From NCBI GenBank assembly GCA_039090855.1, contig CM077007.1, positions 14,619,515 through 14,683,514 on the forward strand: a stretch of 64,000 bases of DNA. Direction: 5' to 3'. The number at the start of each line of letters is the position of its first letter. Position 1 is the first letter of the stretch. Below, piece by piece: positions 58,138 through 64,000 of this stretch. The DNA is from Macrothele yani (Eukaryota; Arthropoda; Arachnida; Araneae; Macrothelidae). The notes under the pieces are model-generated. The model saw nothing but the letters and a program-made list of their open reading frames with translations, made no database searches and had not been told where the DNA came from. Both the position numbers and the translations under genes were made by a program.

Positions 58138-58715
58138 GCTTGCACCCCCTAGTTGGGATAGAAGAAGTGAAAGGAATGGTGAGTGTGTAGTCTGGAGTAT
58201 TGGATAATGTGAGAGGGTGTAGGTGCGATTCTAAGTGAAAAGATGAAGAACAACTTGATTCACTATAGCTGCACAAGTGAGAGAATTTTTTGGACTCGTT
58301 TGAAAGTGAAACTTCAGATAGTAGTAATTGTTGTAGTGTATGCTGCTCCTTGTGACTCTGAACCTTCTGATGAGAAGGAAGATTTCTGGAATGGGCTAAA
58401 AGCTCTGTTGAGCTAGTTTGGTGCTAAGGAGAAAGTTATAATAGCAGGGGATTTCAATGCTAGAGTAGGTGTGCAGAATGCAATGACTGGCAATGTTCTG
58501 GGTAAGTTTAATGATCCCTATGTAAATGATAATGATGAAAGATTAATTGAACTCTACATTGAGAATGGTTTGTGTGTATCTAATACGTTTTTCAACCACA
58601 AGTATATCCACACATATACTTGGAAAAATCATACTCTTGGTCAAAGAGTGCGATAGATTTTGTTGTCTACGATCAGTGTCTGAAACACTTAGTTGTTGAC
58701 ACACGTGATCTGATG
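58138..58715 (+). pseudogene. LINE family 2, plus-strand copy, endonuclease segment
   Basis: It continues the plus copy with VGIEEVKGMVSV*SGVLDN, then AGDFNARVGVQNAMTGNVLG, IENGLCVSNTFFNHKYIHTY, and VVYDQCLKHLVVDT at about 58700, where it ends. Several stops. It is the same part of the protein as in the minus copy, in opposite orientation. Confidence 0.78.
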
Positions 58716-60892
58716 CTGTTTTCCGATCTCTAAATTAATGGGCCCAAAAATATTTTTAGATCGAAAAACCCATTACCAGATCCACGCACTTTCAAATGAG
58801 AGTGAATTTTTTTCTCTCTGTGTGTTATCCCAAAAGGCCCCTTTTTGGCAAGAGAGGGGCTAGAAAATATAGAAATTAAGAAAAAAATCAGGTAAATTCT
58901 TTCATTCTTTTTTTTTTTTCTTTTCCTCTCTCAAATTTATTGTCTCTCTGTAAATGTACTTCTATTGTATGAGTGTGGTGATATTTTTGCTTTTGGTGAT
59001 CTGTCAAGGTAAGCTAGCCCTCAGGTTTCGATGGCTATGTAGAGGCAGAAGTACTGGTTGGTTTAGTTAAGCAAGTGTTCAAGTATTTGATGAATATTGC
59101 CTTGGTATCTTGTGCTTTTCTTTGCACTTTATTTTGAGTGCTGATTTTCATTGAATTGTGTAAGTGTTGGAAAGTGTGTGGAAATTTAGTAGAGTATCTT
59201 TAAATCTAGTATTTAGTGTAGCATAAATGAATTTAGTTAATGCCTAAGTAGTAATTTTGCACAGTATATGTAATTTTGTCGCCAACTCCGACGATCGAAA
59301 CGTCGGGTTGACTAAAAAAAAAAGAAAGAAAATCGTAAGTGGTATGAATAATCAATTTCGTAATTACCGTCATGTAATTGCTATTTCTTTGTTTATATTA
59401 ACCTGTAAACTATAATTATGTTAAAGTATTCATAAATTAGTAAAGTAATCATTTAATCGTATTGTAACTGGTTTGTAACGAACGAACACGTGGGTCGTGT
59501 CTTGTTTCCGTGGTCTATAACTAACCGTTATTTAGTGGTGTATCTATTTTAATTTTGTAACTATTTGTGATTAGAATTATATGTAATGTCAGCACTTAAC
59601 TCTCAAAGAGGACTATTTAGGAAGAGTAATTCCGTATCTTTGGGGAAGAAAGAAAAAGCTAGGACATCTTTACAAAGTTATTTTTATGTAATCGCGAACT
59701 CGATTGAACTTAAAACGGGATGGGAAAAAAATTAATAATGAAGTGCAAAAAAAAGAGTTCTTATTCATTTGGTAAAAAATGGCAGGCAGTAAAGTTTTTT
59801 TGTTTTTTTTTGTTCTTCGTAATTCCGATCGCAGAAAGGGAAAGATATTGTCCTTACCGTCGGCAAGGCACGAAATTGATCTTTAGCGTTACGTACTAAT
59901 TGTATAGAAGATGTTAGTTACTTTTTCTGAATTTGAAAAATGGTGGTCACCATTTTGTCCGGCTTTTTAGGAGTTTCTTTGTTCAAAACAAACACAAATG
60001 AGGTCCACCGTGAGCTTGATTTCCTCCAAAACACATCATAAATCGTAACCCGGCGCCGCCATGAGTCGGACGTTTCGCGTCTTTCTCACCAGCTCTGCAA
60101 TGGTTTTTGCCAAGTATTTATGCGTAAAATGCCAGGAGAATGCTTAAAATCTGTTACCAACTGCTAATCCCTGTGCGCCGAGAGAAATTCCGTCGTTGAC
60201 CATCTTTTCTTTTGGGAGGCCAGGTCAAAGTTCAACCCTTACTCCGAGAAATGCTTGGCAGTGATTTTCTGGGAATTGGGTCTCTCTCTCTCTCCGCCTT
60301 AACTTCGGGCCAATTGCCTTTCGCCACTTCGGGAGCGTGCGCAAAGGGTTCAGCGAGGAGCGGAGAATTTTGCGTGTTGCTCACACACTTCAGTCATAGA
60401 CTTCGGAAGAGAGATTTCCTCAAAAAAAAAAAAAAAATAAGAAAAGGGAGTCCGCACGAAGGGACGTCCGGATGCAGATCTCGCCGTAGCCTTCCAGCAC
60501 CGGGGACGTGTTGCAGCGATGGCACAAGAGCACGGTAGGATAATTCTTTGTTCGTTTTTCCCATGGCCCTAAATTACCCTGCTGAGCCCTAGATTGTAAA
60601 GTTGAGATGGCGCGCAAAAGTGCCCGACGTCATCCCGACGACACATCATCCGAGGCACGAGCAGGCATTATACACCTCATAACCCGCTCGGTAACATCGC
60701 TGCGATCTGTCGCCGTGAGAGAGAACAAGAGAGACTCCTCAAAGGCTGGTCTTTGAGAGTAAGTTAAAAAAAAAAAAAAAAACAAGTTAGTAAAATCATG
60801 CAATGCATTGATTATGATACGCTTTCCAATATACTAGAAATCATTACTCAAGTTATGAGGAAAATGGCTGTGGAATAAATCTCACCCCTGTG

Positions 60893-61445
60893 CCCTGACC
60901 TATGATCCATTTGGATGATATTCAACAGAACTGGTTCAGTATATCTCCGAAATAACATGATAAAGTTTTGTCGCAATCGAAGCAATTTTACGTAAGTTAT
61001 GATGCATAAGCACTATGAAATAGATCCCGCTCCGGTGTCCTAACCTTTCACCCCATTTCGCCCATTTTCAATAGGATTTGTCCCCAGGAAGGTCCCTACA
61101 ACATACCAATATTTCATCCAAATCGAAACAGTTTTACGTAAGTTATGACCCATAATGGCAATGGAAGTGATTCCGCTCCTATGTCCCGACCTTTGACCCC
61201 CATTTCGCCAATTTTCAATAGGATTTGCCCCCAGGGTCTCCTATCACATACTAAAATTTAATCGAAATTGAACCTTTCTTACGTTAGTTATGACGCATAA
61301 GAGTAGTGGAATGGATCCCGCTCTTATGTACTGACCTTTGACCCCATTTTGTTCACTTTCTATAGGGTTCCTTCCCAGGTGTTCCCCTATCACACACTAA
61401 AATTTAATCGAAATTGAACGATTTTTTACGCAAGTTATCGTGCGG
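60893..61445. repeat. 145 bp tandem repeat, block 1 (four units)
   Basis: Units with TGACCTTTGACCCC, TTTTCAATAGG, TTYGTCCCCAGG, CTACCACATA, AATTTCATCGAAATCGAACC and TTACGYAAGTTATGACGCAT repeat every 145 bases (motif starts near 60897, 61042, 61187, 61332). The block ends with GTTATCGTGCGGACGAAC. Confidence 0.88.
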
Positions 61446-61788
61446 ACGAACATACGCACACAACGCGTGACGTAATGAGGCAGATGGGAATCGTGACCAT
61501 CTGCTAGCAAGGTGTGACGTCATAAAACTTTAATAGGATCCACAAACAACGTGACGTAATGAGATAGATGGCATGACCGCGCGCCAACACCTAATGCGGC
61601 GACGCCATGACACCACACTACAAACTTGGGAATTCGGGGTGGTTATTTCACCCACTAAACAAATTTTCTTAAAGTCGAGATCAAGCTAAATCGATTTCTA
61701 GTACCAGAAAACGGTAGGTTAACGACTTTCATAAAAATCCTTAGAGCCATTTGCAAATAAAATTTACCTATATACAAGAATTGCTCCT

Positions 61789-62401
61789 TTAAGGTGAATG
61801 TCAAGTAATTTTGCTTCCTGTACTTCGAATGGAAAAATTTCTGTACACATTTTCTTCCCAATTAATGCGTTCCCAAGGATGAAAATTTGAACATCGATTA
61901 ATATATCTTCATTTTATAACTTGGAATACTTAATATTTTCTAAAACATAACCATAATTATGCAATCCAAAATTTTTTTTGTCTACTGACGTCATGAAAAT
62001 ACAGGTCGCGCCATCTTTTTTCTGGACAATTAATGCATTCACAAGGATGAAAATTTGAACATCGATTAAAATAGCTTCATTTTATAACTTGGAATACTTA
62101 ATATTTTCTAAAACATAACCATAATTATGCAATCCAACATTTGTTTGTCTACTGACGTCATCAAAGTACATGTCGCGCCATCCTTTTTCTGGTTTCAACA
62201 CCACCAAAGGAAAAGTTATTGATTTTTTATATAATTATGGTTATGTTTTAGAAAATATTAAGTATTCCAAGTTATAATAAAGTTATTGTAATCGATGCTC
62301 AAATTTTCATCCTTGGGAACACATTAATTGTGAAGGAAATGTGTACAAAAAGTTTTTCCATTGGAAGTATAGGAAGCAAAATTACTTGACGTCCACCTTA
62401 A
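61789..62401. mobile_element. Long-TIR element with TTAA target (MITE-like)
   Basis: Two arms of about 170-180 bases are inverted copies. They start AAGGTGAATGTCAAGTAATT (left) and AAGGTGGACGTCAAGTAATT (right, other strand), and both are bounded by TTAA (61789-61792, 62398-62401). The left arm's inner part is also duplicated in direct orientation (61872-61990 and 62030-62150). There is no coding capacity. TTAA targets are typical of piggyBac and Kolobok relatives. Confidence 0.8.
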
Positions 62402-62990
62402 TAATATGGGATAAGAGCGATGGAATGGATCGCAATCCTATGTACTGACCTTTGACCCCATTTTGTCCACATTCAATAGGGTTTGTCCCCAGGTGGTACC
62501 CTACCACATACTGAAATTTCATCGAAATCGAACCATTTTTACGCACGTTATGACGCATAAGGGCAATGGAATGCATCTCGCTCTTATGTCCTGACCTTGG
62601 ACCCCACTTCACCCATTTTGAATAAAATTCGTCCCCAGGTGGTCCCCTACCACATAGTAAAATTTCATTGAAATCGAACCATATTTACGCAAGTTATGAC
62701 GCATAAGGGCAATGGAATGATCCCGCTCCTACGTCGTGACCTTTGACCCCATTTGTCCCATTTTCAATAGAATTACGTCCCCAGGTGGTCCCCTACCACA
62801 TAGTAAACTTTCATTGAAATCGAACCATATTTACGCAAGTTATGACACATAAGGCAATGGAAGGATCCCGCTCCTACGTCGTGACCTTTGACCCCATTTG
62901 TCCCATTTTCAATAGGGTTCGTTCCCAGGTGGTCCCCTACCACATAATAAAATTTCATCGAAATCGAACCATTTTTACACCAGTTATCGT
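62402..62990. repeat. 145 bp tandem repeat, block 2 (four units)
   Basis: Same unit as 60893-61445, with motif starts at 62446, 62592, 62737 and 62882 and the same closing GTTATCGTGCGGACGGAC. Three of the four have a perfect TGACCTTTGACCCC. Confidence 0.88.
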
Positions 62991-63991
62991 GCGGACGGAC
63001 AAAGCTGGAGCATATACGCTTCTTCAACCTACGGTTGGAAAGCGTAAAAAAAGGAAGGAGAAGAGGGAAATACCTACCATGGCATCGTAAGCACATCAGG
63101 CCCCGCTTCCACTGGCGTGGCGGCTCTCGTAACAACACCACCACAACCACTTCAGCTTCAAAAGAAATTTGAGGAGGAGAAACGAAGGAAAAAATAAGGA
63201 CCACCTAATTGAAAAAAAAAAAATGTTCTGGATCAAAAATGGAATGATGTAAAAATTTAAAATTTAGGGGTAAAGAGAAAAAAATGGGGGAAGGTGAAAT
63301 TAAAATGGGAGGAAAATAAAGAAATGCAAATGTATGTGTGGAGTTAATGGTCTGGCTAGAACCAACAAATGTAGTATAATGTCATTGTGTATTCTTGTAT
63401 AAGTGTATAGTTAATGCCAGTGATAGCTTTAAAAAAACAAAGAAATGGATTGAAGTGTATTAATTTTGGTTTCTGTTAGAACAGGGTTTTTCATTAGCTC
63501 AAATGAGAGGAATGTGACATCAGAGTAGGGAATTGTAATGGTATGCATTCCTTAGGATAAAATGTGGGGAATTTGATTTTTGGCTCGGGTAGGAGAGCAT
63601 CCTTCTTCCATTAGCCTATTCTATTCTTTTTTTGTTGTTGTTGTCGTTTCACCAGTAGGAGTAGCAACTTAACTTATGCATAGATTTTGTCATAATTAAT
63701 GTGGGAGTCCTGGCAGTAACTTGTCATTTTTGTTTTGTTTTGTTTTATTTTTTGTTGTTGTAAAGTAAGAAAAAGATTTTTCCAGGTAACTGACCAGAAT
63801 CAGTGTATTGTGAAAAAAGAAAAATTTAAAATGTCACTCTTAACCATCTAAACTAAATTGTAAAGAGCATCTAGCTCAAGTTTAAACATGTAACAAATAT
63901 GCACATCGAGCGTTAAGCTCTTAACACTCTTTGAGTGAATGGTCACTTCCTTTGATGATTTTGTAAAGCAGGCCGGTAACTAAATTGTGCC

Positions 63992-64000
63992 ACTTACCTC
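63992..64000 (-). promoter_or_regulatory. Possible 5' splice site at the window edge
   Basis: The last bases read GAG|gtaagtg on the minus strand, a near-perfect consensus donor. It could end the exon that precedes the 52581-52772 exon of ATP5PB, which must end in phase 0. Nothing of the exon is visible, so this is a guess from the motif and the gene direction. Confidence 0.25.

Larger units (their letters stand above)
52773..64000 (-). other. Intron 5' part of ATP5PB
   Basis: This is sequence upstream of the 52581-52772 exon on the minus strand. It should be intron at least as far as the exon coding the N-terminal presequence and the conserved segment that precedes the KTGVTGPY motif. It holds a mariner/Tc1 chimera, a nested LINE pair and a 145 bp tandem repeat. 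I see nothing specific in 53660-54440, 58720-60890 or 63000-63990. Confidence 0.5.

Noticed and set aside
59287..59305. CCGACGATCGAAACGTCGG, resembling parts of a hammerhead core (CCGACGA … GAAA).
   Set aside because: There is no stem II between the boxes and no Penelope-like sequence nearby. I read it only as a short inverted repeat.
60212..60538. 108-codon frame in a GC-richer segment, with a possible HRCNTSPVLEGYGEICIR frame on the other strand.
   Set aside because: No family recognised, no splice context that fits ATP synthase b, and the frames cross a poly-A run.
1..64000. CRISPR arrays, bacterial operons and phage genes.
   Set aside because: None seen. Introns, SINEs and animal transposon families show this is a eukaryotic nuclear sequence.

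Overview
This is a transposon-packed piece of an AT-rich animal genome. The only host gene I recognise is the mitochondrial ATP synthase b subunit (ATP5PB / ATPsyn-b), on the minus strand. Three consecutive phase-0 exons (52581-52772, 40779-40904, 8407-8484) join into one uninterrupted protein segment that follows the family without a gap. The first and last parts of the protein are not identified here, so the gene probably runs off both ends of the window. Introns of about 11.7 kb and 32.3 kb, the set of mobile element families and the protein itself suggest an arthropod, perhaps a chelicerate. The species is not determined.

Nearly everything else sits in those introns and is mobile or repetitive. 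0-8.4 kb: a Tc1-like 5' fragment, a complete but dead BED-finger hAT-like element (TGGTA target duplication), a possible orphan exon and a Tc1-like element. 8.5-15.5 kb: tRNA-derived SINEs, a pogo/Tigger-like relic, a ~150 bp tandem repeat, a Tc1-like element with a D-36-E spacing and an internally deleted mariner. 15.7-24.3 kb: a DD41D (rosa-type) mariner whose right end was hit by an RTE-type LINE with an open 986-codon frame, then a higher-order satellite with a CTCF-like motif in most monomers, itself interrupted by a short retroposon and by a Penelope-like fragment. 25-28.2 kb: hAT and mariner remains. 28.7-40.6 kb: a Penelope-like 3' end, a second RTE copy, a complete TTF-type hAT element (CACTAGCG duplication) and a nearly full Penelope-like element. 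41.6-50.2 kb: RTE copies 3 and 4 (copy 3 split by a SINE), a reverse transcriptase relic and two Tc1-like elements. 50.4-64 kb: a non-autonomous DNA transposon, a chimeric mariner/Tc1 fragment, a second LINE family in a nested arrangement, and a 145 bp tandem repeat carrying a nuclear-receptor DR1 motif, split by a long-TIR TTAA element.

The most interesting signals are candidate hammerhead ribozymes at the same place in three Penelope-like copies, with paired base changes between lineages; the three-monomer higher-order repeat with its CTCF-like motif; the DR1-bearing tandem array; a Tc1-like family with D-32-E spacing; and several perfect long hairpins. Target-site duplications allow a relative order of insertions to be read in several places.
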